Assembly (NCBI RefSeq): GCF_023264855.1
Contig: NZ_JAHFUW010000016.1
Location: 1 to 64,000 of the forward strand
Length of the DNA: 64,000 nt
Direction of reading: 5' to 3'
Source: Herbiconiux sp.
GTDB lineage: Bacteria > Actinomycetota > Actinomycetes > Actinomycetales > Microbacteriaceae
Each line of letters starts with the position of its first letter. Position 1 is the first letter of the stretch. Below, piece by piece: positions 1 through 7,924 of the stretch. Both the position numbers and the translations under genes were made by a program. The notes under the pieces were generated by a model. The model was not told where the DNA came from. It searched no databases and saw only the letters and a program-made list of their open reading frames with translations.

Positions 1-432
1 TTGTCGGCGCGCACGATCATGGCGATGTTGCCCGAGGCGGGCGCCTCGTCGATGGCCACGATCGGCACGCTGGCGTCGTTGGCGTACTCGATCGCCGGCA
101 CGATGGCATCCGCGTCGCCCACCGAGATGACCAGGCCCTTGGCGCCCTTGTTGATGAGGGTCTGGATGTCGGTGAGCTGCTGGGCGGCGTCGCGGTCGGC
201 GTTGGTGGCCGGGATGGTGCCGTAGCCCTCTTCCGCGAAGCGCTCCATCGAGCCGACGTTCTCGGCGTTCTGGAACGGGTCGGTGTGCGGCTGGGAGTAG
301 CTGAGCAGGATTTCGCTCTTGGGGGGTGTCGGCGCTGATCGCGGTGGATCCCTCGCTCGAGCATCCGGCGAGCAGCAGGGCGCTCGCGGTCAGGCCGGCA
401 AGCACGACTCCCGTTTTCGCTGTGGTTCGCAT
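1..432 (-). pseudogene. Sugar ABC transporter substrate-binding lipoprotein, 5' part only, apparent frameshift
   Basis: The first 35 codons from ATG 432 encode a lipoprotein signal with the lipobox LLLAGC (Cys24). At a run of six G on the + strand (321-326) the frame is lost. From position 320 downward a frame one base off encodes a typical type I sugar-binding protein (KSEILLSYSQPHTDPFQN, then LINKGAKGLVISVGDADA and VPIVAIDEAP). Removing one base from the homopolymer joins the two parts perfectly. The gene continues beyond the left edge. Divergent placement beside a sugar aldolase and kinases suggests it bound the sugar of that pathway. It may be a real pseudogene, a phase-variable tract or a base-calling error. 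Confidence 0.8.
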
Positions 433-509
433 TGCGGACTTCCTCTCTGAAGTGGCAGGACTACGGATGCTCCGGCGGCACGCCGGGACTCCGAACAGGT
501 CGTACGGAT

Positions 510-573
510 TGTACGTACAGAACATACATCGCAGATCGCGACCTGCACGAGTCGTCTGTTCTGTACGTACAGA
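510..573. promoter_or_regulatory. Paired palindromic operators in the divergent sugar promoter region
   Basis: Two perfect palindromes TGTACGTACA lie at 510-519 and 562-571, the second extended to TCTGTACGTACAGA (560-573). Their centres are 52 bp apart, about five helical turns. A plausible rightward promoter follows: TCGACA at 575-580, an 18-bp spacer, and TACTGT at 599-604. The shared half-site GTACAGA also occurs upstream of the GntR gene (7820-7826), so that regulator is the likely ligand-responsive repressor. The assignment is inference. Confidence 0.55.
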
Positions 574-641
574 CTCGACAATACGGACTGTAGGACGCTA
601 CTGTGAAGGCCGAACCGCGATCCACCCCGGAAGGACTTGCA

Positions 642-1484
642 ATGGCATTGGTCAGTGGCCTGGAAGTAATCGACGAATGCGTGTCACGCGGCCTCGTGGC
701 CGGCGCCTTCAACACCACCAACCTCGAGACGACGATGGGGATCGTCGACGCCATCGAGCGGGTCGGGGTGCCCACCTTCATCCAGGTCGCCCCCACCAAC
801 GTGGCGCTCTCGGGCTACGAGTACATCTACGACATGGTGTCGCGCCGCCTGGCGGACACCTCGGTGCCCGTGGCCCTGCACCTGGACCACGGCAAGTCGC
901 TCGACGCGGTCGAATCGGCTCTCGCCGCCCGCTTCACCTCGATCATGATCGACGACTCCGAGGCCTCGTTCGATGACAACGTCGCCACCTCGGCCAAGGC
1001 CCGTGCGATGTGCGGCCCCGACATCGCCCTCGAGGCCGAACTCGGCAGCATCGGCGGCAAAGAGGACGACGTCGCCCCCGAGTACGCGAACACCACGAAC
1101 CCGGCCCAGGTCGCCCCGTTCATCGAGGCCGTCGGCGTCGACATGCTCGCTGTCTCGGTCGGCAACGTGCACGGCTTCGCGCCGAACGCCCGCATCGACT
1201 TCGACCTGCTCGCCCGGGTTCGTGAGGCGGCCGGCAGCGTGCCCCTCGTCGTGCACGGCGGATCGGGCCTGCCCGCCGAACAGCTCGGCCGGCTGAACGA
1301 GTTCGGTGTGGTGAAGGTCAACGTGGCCAGCGATCTGCGGAACGCGATGATCCGCAGCTACGGCGAGGCCTTCGTCGCCAACCCCGACGAGACCTCCCTG
1401 ATCCGGGTGGCGAAGGACTCCGTCATCGCCATCGCCGACGTCGTCGAGCGCCGCATCCGCATCCTGAACCCCTCGGTCGCCTAG
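642..1484 (+). CDS. Class II (zinc) ketose-bisphosphate aldolase family protein
   Basis: This 280-residue protein belongs to the FbaA/GatY/KbaY family, which cleaves a ketose (bis)phosphate into dihydroxyacetone phosphate and an aldehyde. Visible family signatures are AFNTTNLET near the N terminus, HLDHGKS (catalytic and zinc-site region), LEAELGSIGG, a zinc-site histidine in GNVHG, the phosphate-binding VHGGSGLP, and KVNVASDLR. The start at 642 is chosen because GGAAGGA (629-635) sits 6 nt before it; a GTG at 603 is in frame but lacks a ribosome site. It is the first gene of a rightward operon with FGGY kinases, so its substrate is probably a kinase product. Which sugar is involved cannot be read from sequence. 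Confidence 0.88.
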   Translation: MALVSGLEVIDECVSRGLVAGAFNTTNLETTMGIVDAIERVGVPTFIQVAPTNVALSGYEYIYDMVSRRLADTSVPVALHLDHGKSLDAVESALAARFTSIMIDDSEASFDDNVATSAKARAMCGPDIALEAELGSIGGKEDDVAPEYANTTNPAQVAPFIEAVGVDMLAVSVGNVHGFAPNARIDFDLLARVREAAGSVPLVVHGGSGLPAEQLGRLNEFGVVKVNVASDLRNAMIRSYGEAFVANPDETSLIRVAKDSVIAIADVVERRIRILNPSVA

Positions 1485-1531
1485 GCGGCGCGCCCGCGCC
1501 CGCACCCGCACCTGAAGCAAGGAAACCCCCA

Positions 1532-3004
1532 GTGCTACCTACGATCACCGTCGACGTGGGCACCACGAGCGTCAAGCTCTGCCTGTTCGATGCCGCCGGA
1601 ACCCTGCTCGCCTCGGCACGCCAGGCCACCCCGACGGTCGCGGATGCCTGGGGCGAGATCTACGACGTCGACGCGCTGTGGGCGGTCGTCTCCGGCTTCG
1701 CCGCCGGGCTCCCGGCCGGGCAGCGGGCGTCGACGCGGCGCATCGCGATCACCGGTGTGGGGGAGTCGGGCGGGCTCGTGCGGCCCGACGGCTCGCTCGC
1801 CTCGCCGATGATCTTGTGGCACGACCACCGCGGCGCCGAGTACCTGGCGCGGCTCTCGGCGGCCGACCGCTCGCGCATCTACCGTGTGACCGGGCTGCCG
1901 GTGAACGGCAACTACGGGTTGTCGAAGGTGGCGTGGGCGGCCGATCGGGTGACGGATGCCGCGGGCGCCGGTGCGGCATCCGGTGCTCTCGACGGGCTCC
2001 AGTGGCTGAACGTGTCGGAATACCTGGCGGCGCGGATGACCGGCCGGCGCTGGTCGGAGTACTCGCTGGCCAGCCGCACCATGGCGCTGGATCTGACGAC
2101 CCGCGGGTGGTCGGCGGAGGTGTGCGGGCTGCTCGGGTTGCCGGTCTCCCTGTTCCCGGAGCTGCGAGCCGCGACCTCGGGATCGGTGGTCACCGCGGAG
2201 TTCGCGCAGGCGGCCGGCCTGGCCGAGGACGTCGTGGTGCACGTCGCCGGGCACGACCACATCGTGGGTGCCGTGGGTGCGGGGCTCGCGCAGGGCGAGC
2301 TGCTGAACTCGACCGGCACCACCGAGGGGCTGCTGCTGCTCGGCACCGCGCCGGTGCTCGACGAGCACGCCGAGGCGTCCAAGCTCGCGAACGGTCTGGT
2401 GGGCGACGGCGCCGACTACGCCCTGTTCGCCTCGATTCCGACCGGCGGATCCGCGTTCCAGACGCTGCAGGGCCTTTTCGGTCAGTCGCCGGACGAGCTC
2501 ACCGCGACCGTCGCGCGCGTGCACGAGCGGTACCTCGCCGGGTCGCTCGACCCGCGCACCGCTCCGCTGGTGCTGCCGCAGTTCCGCGGCAGCCCGCCGC
2601 CCACGAAGAACGCACGGGCACGCGGCATCATCGCCGGACTGGCGACGGACGCGACGGCCGACGACATCGTGTTCGGCTGCTTCCTCGGCCTGGTTCTGCA
2701 GTTCCGCGACGTGCTGGCGCTGTTCCGCGCCGAGCCGGTGCTGGTGAAGGTGATCGGGCCCGCCGGCCGCAATCCGCTCTGGATGCAGCTCAAAGCCGAC
2801 CTGCTCGGGCGCCCGCTGAGCGTCTCGCAGTTTCCCGAAGTGGTGTCGCGGGGCGCGCAGGCGCTCGCATCCGGAACCGTCGCCTCGTGGGCGGACTGCT
2901 CGCCCGAAGAGGTGCGGCCCGACCCGGCGCGCACCGCCGTTCTGGCCGAGTGGGCCGATGGTGTCCGGGCGCAGTGGCAGTACCTGTTGGGGTTCCCCGC
3001 ATGA
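1532..3004 (+). CDS. FGGY-family carbohydrate kinase (first of three)
   Basis: The 490-residue protein has the two-lobed actin-like FGGY fold. The N-terminal phosphate loop is VDVGTTSVKLCLFD (residues 7-20), the sugar-binding centre is AGHDHIVGAVGAG, the ATP-site segment is LNSTGTTEGL, and the adenosine motif region is VIGPAGRNPLWMQ. It phosphorylates a sugar or polyol with ATP in the cytoplasm. The HDH centre differs from the GDN centre of xylulokinases, so the substrate is probably another ketose or polyol. The start at 1532 follows GCAAGGAAA. Its stop overlaps the next kinase start by 4 bp (ATGA), so the two are translationally coupled. Confidence 0.87.
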   Translation: MLPTITVDVGTTSVKLCLFDAAGTLLASARQATPTVADAWGEIYDVDALWAVVSGFAAGLPAGQRASTRRIAITGVGESGGLVRPDGSLASPMILWHDHRGAEYLARLSAADRSRIYRVTGLPVNGNYGLSKVAWAADRVTDAAGAGAASGALDGLQWLNVSEYLAARMTGRRWSEYSLASRTMALDLTTRGWSAEVCGLLGLPVSLFPELRAATSGSVVTAEFAQAAGLAEDVVVHVAGHDHIVGAVGAGLAQGELLNSTGTTEGLLLLGTAPVLDEHAEASKLANGLVGDGADYALFASIPTGGSAFQTLQGLFGQSPDELTATVARVHERYLAGSLDPRTAPLVLPQFRGSPPPTKNARARGIIAGLATDATADDIVFGCFLGLVLQFRDVLALFRAEPVLVKVIGPAGRNPLWMQLKADLLGRPLSVSQFPEVVSRGAQALASGTVASWADCSPEEVRPDPARTAVLAEWADGVRAQWQYLLGFPA

Positions 3005-4491
3005 CGACGCTGGTGGCCGGGATCGACTCGAGCACGCAGAGCTGCAAGGTGTCGGTGCGCGATCTGGAGACGGGGCGGATGGTGCGTGAGGGCAAGGCCG
3101 TGCATCCGGCGGCCACGATCCTCGACCCCGAGTGCTGGTGGGACGCCCTGCTGCTCGCCGTGAACCGCGCCGGCGGGCTGCAGGACGTCGCCGCGATCGC
3201 GGTGAGCGGGCAGCAGCACACGCCGATCTTCCTGGATGCGAGCGGGGCCGTGACGGCGCAGTCGCCGCTCTGGAACGACACCGGATCGCATCCGCAGATG
3301 GTGGCGCTGAACGAGGAGCTCGGGCGCGACGAGTGGATCCGGCGCACGGGACTGCCGCTCACGCTGTCGGACACCGTGGTGAAGCTGCGCTGGCTGCGGG
3401 ACGTCGATCCCGACGCCGCGCGCCGGACGGCCGCGGTCGCGGTGGTGCACGACTGGCTCACCTGGCGGCTGATGGGCTTCGGGGCCGGCTCGGGCGCCGC
3501 GGGGCTGGACCGGCTGACGACGGATCGCTCGGAGGCGAGCGGAACCGCCTACTGGTCGGGCGAGACCGAGCAGTACACGCCGGATCTCTTCGAGCACGCC
3601 TTCGGTCACGCGGCGGTGCTGCCGCGCATCCTGGGGCCCCTCGACACGGCGGGGCTGACCGGCGGCGGTCTTCCGGGCATCCCGGCGGGCATCCCGCTCG
3701 GGGTGGGCAGCGGTGACAACGCCGCCGCCTCGCTGGCGCTGGGGCTGGCAGAGGGTGACGTCGTGCTCTCGCTCGGCACCTCGGGGGTGGTCTACACCCG
3801 CACCGCTTCACCGGTTCACGACTATGCCGGGTACGTCTGCAGCTACGCGGATGCGACCGGAGACCACCTTCCGCTGGTGGCGACGCTGAATGCGGCCCGC
3901 AATTTCGACCTGGGCGCCGCACTGCTCGACTGTACGCACGCCGAACTCTCGGCGCTCGCCCTCGAGGCCGCGCCCGGGTCGGGCGGACTCACGCTGCTGC
4001 CGTACTTCGAGGGCGAGCGCACCCCCGACCTGCCGCATGAGCGCGGCTCGCTGCTCGGCGCCTCGCTGCTGAACTTCACCCGGCCGAACTTCGCCCGCGC
4101 GGTGATCGAGGGCACTCTGGCCAGCCAGACGGTGATGCTCGACGCGCTGCGCTCCTGCGGGATCTCGGTGTCGCGCCTGCTGCTGATCGGCGGTGCGGCG
4201 CAGAGTCCGGCCGTGCAGCAGATCCTGGCCCAGATGGTGGACGTGCCGGTCGCCCTGCCCGCCTTCGACGAGTACGTCACCAAGGGCGCGGCCCTGCAGG
4301 CGGCCTCCACCCTCACGGGTGCCTTCCCCTCGTGGCCGGTCTCCGTCACCACCCTGCCCCCGGCCTCCCCCGAGCCGCACATCGGAGCCCAGCACCGGGC
4401 GGCCCAGTCCGCCCTCGGCTATGCCTCCCTCTACCCGGATCCCGTCCGGCCAGGCTGCGATCAAAGTGAGGTACACTCAATAAACGAATGA
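3001..4491 (+). CDS. FGGY-family carbohydrate kinase, xylulokinase-like (second of three)
   Basis: This 496-residue kinase begins with AGIDSSTQSCKVSVRD and has SGQQHTPIFLD, WNDT, the xylulokinase-type centre GSGDNAAASLALG, the ATP segment LSLGTSGVVYT and the C-terminal LIGGAAQSPAVQQI. These fit XylB-type D-xylulokinases, which phosphorylate D-xylulose to xylulose 5-phosphate. The C terminus carries a proline-rich tail without an obvious domain. It is coupled to the preceding kinase by an ATGA overlap. In an aldolase and kinase operon it may act on a related ketopentose; the exact sugar is uncertain. Confidence 0.85.
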   Translation: MTTLVAGIDSSTQSCKVSVRDLETGRMVREGKAVHPAATILDPECWWDALLLAVNRAGGLQDVAAIAVSGQQHTPIFLDASGAVTAQSPLWNDTGSHPQMVALNEELGRDEWIRRTGLPLTLSDTVVKLRWLRDVDPDAARRTAAVAVVHDWLTWRLMGFGAGSGAAGLDRLTTDRSEASGTAYWSGETEQYTPDLFEHAFGHAAVLPRILGPLDTAGLTGGGLPGIPAGIPLGVGSGDNAAASLALGLAEGDVVLSLGTSGVVYTRTASPVHDYAGYVCSYADATGDHLPLVATLNAARNFDLGAALLDCTHAELSALALEAAPGSGGLTLLPYFEGERTPDLPHERGSLLGASLLNFTRPNFARAVIEGTLASQTVMLDALRSCGISVSRLLLIGGAAQSPAVQQILAQMVDVPVALPAFDEYVTKGAALQAASTLTGAFPSWPVSVTTLPPASPEPHIGAQHRAAQSALGYASLYPDPVRPGCDQSEVHSINE

Positions 4492-4505
4492 GGATCGAGG
4501 TCGGG

Positions 4506-5552
4506 ATGAAGAGTAAGTCAGTCCTGAGGGCCGCTCTCGCGGTCGTCGTGCTTGCATCGCTGAGTGGGGCGGCCGGGGCGGCCGGGGCGAGTCCGGCTCG
4601 AGCGGAGGGCGTCAAAGACTGCCCGATCGCTCCGCCCGACGAACCGGGGGTCTACCGTCTCGGCGGGTCCGATCGATACGCCGTCTCGGCCACGATCTCC
4701 CAGGCGGCGTTCGTCTCCACCGGCGGCACGGTCTACATCGCCTCGGGTGAGACTTTTCCGGATGCGTTGTCCGGTTCGGCGGCGGCGGGCCTCGACGGGG
4801 CACCGGTTCTGCTGGTCACGCGCACGGACGTGACGCCCGAGGTTCGCTCCGAACTGATCCGGCTGGCGCCGCGGAGGATCGTCGTGCTCGGCGGTACGGC
4901 CACGATCTCGACCGAGCTCGAGAGCTCGCTCGGCAGTTTCGCGCCGATCGTCGACCGAATCGCTGGGGCCGATCGTTTCGAGGTGTCGGCGAATATCGCC
5001 CGCAGCGCCTTTTCGCGATCCACTCGCACCGCCTATGTAGCCTCCGGGAGCGGCTTCGCCGACGCGCTCTCGGCCTCTGCCGCGGCGGGTGCCGAGGATG
5101 GGCCGGTACTGCTGGTCGAGAGAGACGAGGTGCCGGTCTCGATTGTGCGTGCTCTCGCGAGCTTCCCCGACCTGGAGCGGATCATCGTGGTGGGGGGACC
5201 GAGCTCCGTCAGCGATGCCGTCGTCGGCCGTCTGGCCGCCTTCGCGAGCACGACCCGCATCTCGGGTGTGGACCGGTTCGAGGTGTCAGTCAACACCTCA
5301 CGAGATGAGTTCTGCTCCAACCTCGATGCCGTCCTGATCGCATCCGGGGCAGTCTTTTCCGATGCCTTGGCGGGGTCGGCCGCCGCCACCGCCTTCGGTT
5401 CACCTGTTCTCCTGGTAGCCGGTGACGCGATCCCCGACGCGGTCGCACGGGAACTACGGCGATTGAACCCCGACCAGATCGGTGTGCTCGGTGGCCCCAA
5501 TACGATCTCGGACGGCGTCCTCGAGCAGTTGAAAGACTACGTGCGTTCCTGA
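4506..5552 (+). CDS. Secreted protein with three cell-wall-binding repeats (CWB2)
   Basis: A Sec signal peptide (positively charged start, hydrophobic stretch, Ala-rich cleavage region ending about residue 30) precedes three repeats of about 90 residues of the cell-wall-binding repeat 2 family. Each opens with a variant of the R-x-x-G-x-DR(Y/F)-x-V-S motif: YRLGGSDRYAVSA, DRIAGADRFEVSA, TRISGVDRFEVSV. Each also has an ASG..F.DALS.SAAA segment and a VVLGG or VVGG strand. No enzyme domain or sortase motif is present, so the protein is essentially all wall-binding module. An in-frame ATG at 4488 would overlap the kinase stop, but 4506 has a better purine-rich leader. Its position between kinases is unexplained. 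Confidence 0.83.
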   Translation: MKSKSVLRAALAVVVLASLSGAAGAAGASPARAEGVKDCPIAPPDEPGVYRLGGSDRYAVSATISQAAFVSTGGTVYIASGETFPDALSGSAAAGLDGAPVLLVTRTDVTPEVRSELIRLAPRRIVVLGGTATISTELESSLGSFAPIVDRIAGADRFEVSANIARSAFSRSTRTAYVASGSGFADALSASAAAGAEDGPVLLVERDEVPVSIVRALASFPDLERIIVVGGPSSVSDAVVGRLAAFASTTRISGVDRFEVSVNTSRDEFCSNLDAVLIASGAVFSDALAGSAAATAFGSPVLLVAGDAIPDAVARELRRLNPDQIGVLGGPNTISDGVLEQLKDYVRS

Positions 5553-5632
5553 CACTCCCCAGGCTGGGGCGCACCTCGCGCAATAGGATCGGTTCGGTCT
5601 TGGTGCCGGTTCGGTCTAGGGGAGGTGCGGTG

Positions 5633-6997
5633 GTGGGCAGTAGCAGTCGGCGGCCCGTCGCGTGCGGCGTCGACGTCGGAACCACCAACGCCAAGGTCGT
5701 GCTGATCGGGGAGGACGGCGCGGTGCTCGCGCGGGCCGGGCGGCCGACGCCCCGCGACGCCGAGGGACAGTGGGTCGACGCCGACGCGCTGTTCGCCGCC
5801 ATCGAGGAGATGGTGCTCGAGGCCTGCGGCGACGACTACGAGATCCACGCGATCTGCGCGGCGGGTGTGGGGGAGGACGGCGTGCTCGTCGACTCCGCAT
5901 CGCGGCCGCTCTCGAAGGCGCTGGCCTGGTTCGATCCGCGTCGGCACGGGGTCTTCCGCGCGCTTCGCGCCGATCTGCGCGACGACGAGGCCTTCGACGC
6001 CGAGACCGATCCGGTACGCACGCTCGTGGGCTGGGCCTGGTCGCGCGCCGAGCTCGAGGGTGCGGGTGCGGATGTCGCCTCAGCCCGCAGCTGGGTGGCG
6101 CTCGCCGACCTGGCAGGGGTGCGCTGGAGCGGCCGGGCCTTCCTCAGCGACACCCTCGCCTCGCGCACCGGCGCCTGGCGCGCCGCCGACCGGGAGTGGT
6201 CGGCCGAACGGGTCGCGCTGACGCTCGGCTCGGCCGACCTGCTGCCACCCGTGGTGCGGACCGGCGACGTCGTGGGCGCGGTGGACTCTCCGGCGCTTCG
6301 CGCGGCGGGAGTGCTGGCATCCGACGCCATCACCGTCGCGGGCGGCCACGATCACCCGATCGGCGGCTGGGGCGTCGACCAGCTGGTGCCCGGCGCGGTG
6401 CTCGACTCCATGGGCACGGCCGAGGTGATCGTGGCGCAGTCGCTCCGACCCGGGTTGCGGCGGCACGAGCACGTCGACGTGGCGCCCGGCATCCGCTCGG
6501 AGGGCAGCACGCTGCTGCGGGTCGAAGAGCTCGCCCGCAACGTGGAGTGGGCTTCGCAGGATCCGGAGGTGGCGGCCCGGATCCGACTCCTGTTGCAGGG
6601 CGGCGTCGAGCCCGAGCCGGTTCTGGATGCCGGCTACTTCGTGCCCGGTCCGCGCGGCGGCGGCCGCCCCTCGTACTCGCTCGACGCTCCGAGCGACCCG
6701 CTGGCCCGGGCCTCGGCGGTGCTCGGCGCGCTCGCCGCGGTCGGGCGGGATGCCGTGCTCGCGGTGGATCGCGTCGCCGAGTCTGCTCCGCACGACGATG
6801 CGGCCAGGCCCCGCGAGGTGCGGCTCGCCGGCGGCTGGGCCCGTTCGCCGGGCTGGCTCGAGATCAAGGCCGCCGTCACCGGCCGCCCGACCGCCGTCAT
6901 CGCCGAGCCCGAGGTCACCGCCGTCGGCGCTGCCCTACTCGCCGCCCGCGCCCGAGGCTGGGCGCCCGATCCGGCCGTCGCTCTCGGCCGGCTCTGA
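5633..6997 (+). CDS. FGGY-family carbohydrate kinase (third of three)
   Basis: About 454 residues. It opens with CGVDVGTTNAKVVLIGEDG, has CAAGVGEDGVLVD, the sugar-site motif AGGHDHPIGG, the ATP segment DSMGTAEVIV and a C-terminal VRLAGGWARSPGWLEIK. Like the first kinase it has an HDH centre rather than the xylulokinase GDN centre, and it is shorter than the roughly 490-500 residues of its neighbours. The start GTG 5633 lies 7 nt after GGGGAGG (5619-5625); GTG 5630 is also possible. It is separated from the first operon by the wall-binding gene and followed tail-to-tail by the GntR regulator. The substrate is unknown. Confidence 0.84.
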   Translation: MGSSSRRPVACGVDVGTTNAKVVLIGEDGAVLARAGRPTPRDAEGQWVDADALFAAIEEMVLEACGDDYEIHAICAAGVGEDGVLVDSASRPLSKALAWFDPRRHGVFRALRADLRDDEAFDAETDPVRTLVGWAWSRAELEGAGADVASARSWVALADLAGVRWSGRAFLSDTLASRTGAWRAADREWSAERVALTLGSADLLPPVVRTGDVVGAVDSPALRAAGVLASDAITVAGGHDHPIGGWGVDQLVPGAVLDSMGTAEVIVAQSLRPGLRRHEHVDVAPGIRSEGSTLLRVEELARNVEWASQDPEVAARIRLLLQGGVEPEPVLDAGYFVPGPRGGGRPSYSLDAPSDPLARASAVLGALAAVGRDAVLAVDRVAESAPHDDAARPREVRLAGGWARSPGWLEIKAAVTGRPTAVIAEPEVTAVGAALLAARARGWAPDPAVALGRL

Positions 6998-7008
6998 TCC
7001 TCGCGGGG

Positions 7009-7761
7009 TCAGCTCGCGGCGACGTTGACCTCGAGCGGCACCACATCGGTGCGCACCCAGGTCTCGTAGTAGTCGAAGCGCTGCTCGTCGTGGCCCCAGG
7101 AGAGCGACCCCACCTGCAGCACCGGGGCATCCGGGGGCAGTTGGAGGTGCGCCGCCACCGTCTCGGGCGCCGGCAGGGAGCGGATGACGCGGCGGGCGCT
7201 GCTGGTGATGAAACCGGCCTCGCGCAGGGTGACGTTCACCGATCCGGTGCCCGCGAGCACGTCGTCGGCGGCGGCGATGGTCTGCCCGGCGCCGCCCGGG
7301 AACCAGTTGGTGCTGAACATGCCCACCCGGCCGTCGAGCGAGCGCACGCGCTCCAGGGCGAACACCTCTTCGGTGGCATCCAGGCCGAGTGCCTCGCTGA
7401 CGTGGGCGGGCGGCACACGGAATCGCGCATCCACCACGGTCGTGGTGATGCCGGTCTGGCCGTGGCGCAGCTGCAGTTCGAGAAAGCCCTGGGCGTCTTG
7501 GATGATCCAGCCCGACGACTGCTCGGGCACGGCCGCGAACACGCCCCGGCGCGGCACGCGACGCGCGTAGCCCTCCGTCTCCAGCTTGGACAGGGTCTGG
7601 CGTACTGTTGCGCGGGAGAGGCCGAATTCGCGGCAGAGTTCGAGCTCGCTCGGCAGCCGCTCGTCGGTGGGGAAGTCGCCGCTGCGCACCCGGTCTCTCA
7701 GGATGTCGAACAACTGCTCGTAATAGGGGACCGGGGACTCCCGCTCGATCGTCTGCGACAC
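7009..7761 (-). CDS. GntR-family transcriptional regulator, HutC/UTRA type
   Basis: The 250-residue protein has an N-terminal winged helix (PVPYYEQLFDILRDRVRSG, then LPSELELCREFGLSRATVRQ, then a wing RRVPRRGVF) and a C-terminal UTRA ligand domain with VFALERVRSLDG and FDYYETWVRTDVVPLEV. UTRA regulators usually sense sugars, sugar phosphates or related metabolites. GTG 7761 is chosen because AGGAGAGG lies just upstream; 36 upstream in-frame codons lack family similarity. It is convergent with the third kinase. GTACAGA in its own leader region matches the operators at 510-573, which suggests autoregulation and control of the sugar operon. Confidence 0.86.
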   Translation of the reverse strand: MSQTIERESPVPYYEQLFDILRDRVRSGDFPTDERLPSELELCREFGLSRATVRQTLSKLETEGYARRVPRRGVFAAVPEQSSGWIIQDAQGFLELQLRHGQTGITTTVVDARFRVPPAHVSEALGLDATEEVFALERVRSLDGRVGMFSTNWFPGGAGQTIAAADDVLAGTGSVNVTLREAGFITSSARRVIRSLPAPETVAAHLQLPPDAPVLQVGSLSWGHDEQRFDYYETWVRTDVVPLEVNVAAS

Positions 7762-7818
7762 TGCACCTCTCCTTTGCCCGCCATCGTACTGTGTCTGGTC
7801 GGATTCGTCTGAGCTAAA

Positions 7819-7828
7819 TGTACAGACA
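7819..7828. promoter_or_regulatory. Candidate autoregulatory half-operator for the GntR regulator
   Basis: TGTACAGACA lies 58 bp upstream of the regulator start and shares GTACAGA with both palindromes in the divergent sugar promoter. It is not itself a full palindrome, so binding is inferred only from the shared half-site. Confidence 0.35.
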
Positions 7829-7872
7829 GCGCGGACAACAGCCGTGCAATGCCCGAGGGTGACCCGCACATG

Positions 7873-7913
7873 CCGAAGGCCCCCGCCGATCGGAGTCGTG
7901 CGGAGGCCTTCGG
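7873..7913 (-). terminator. Candidate terminator hairpin after the aquaporin gene
   Basis: CCGAAGGCC (7873-7881) and GGCCTTCGG (7905-7913) form a perfect 9-bp stem with a 23-nt loop, starting 11 bp past the aquaporin stop. No U tract follows in either direction, so termination is only suggested. Confidence 0.4.
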
Positions 7914-7924
7914 TGCGGCGCGGG

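Noticed and set aside
321-326. Programmed +1 frameshift in the binding-protein gene
   Set aside because: The run of C in the mRNA could allow slippage, but a shift just after a lipoprotein signal has no known parallel in this family, and no stimulatory structure was evident. A homopolymer length change or error is more likely.
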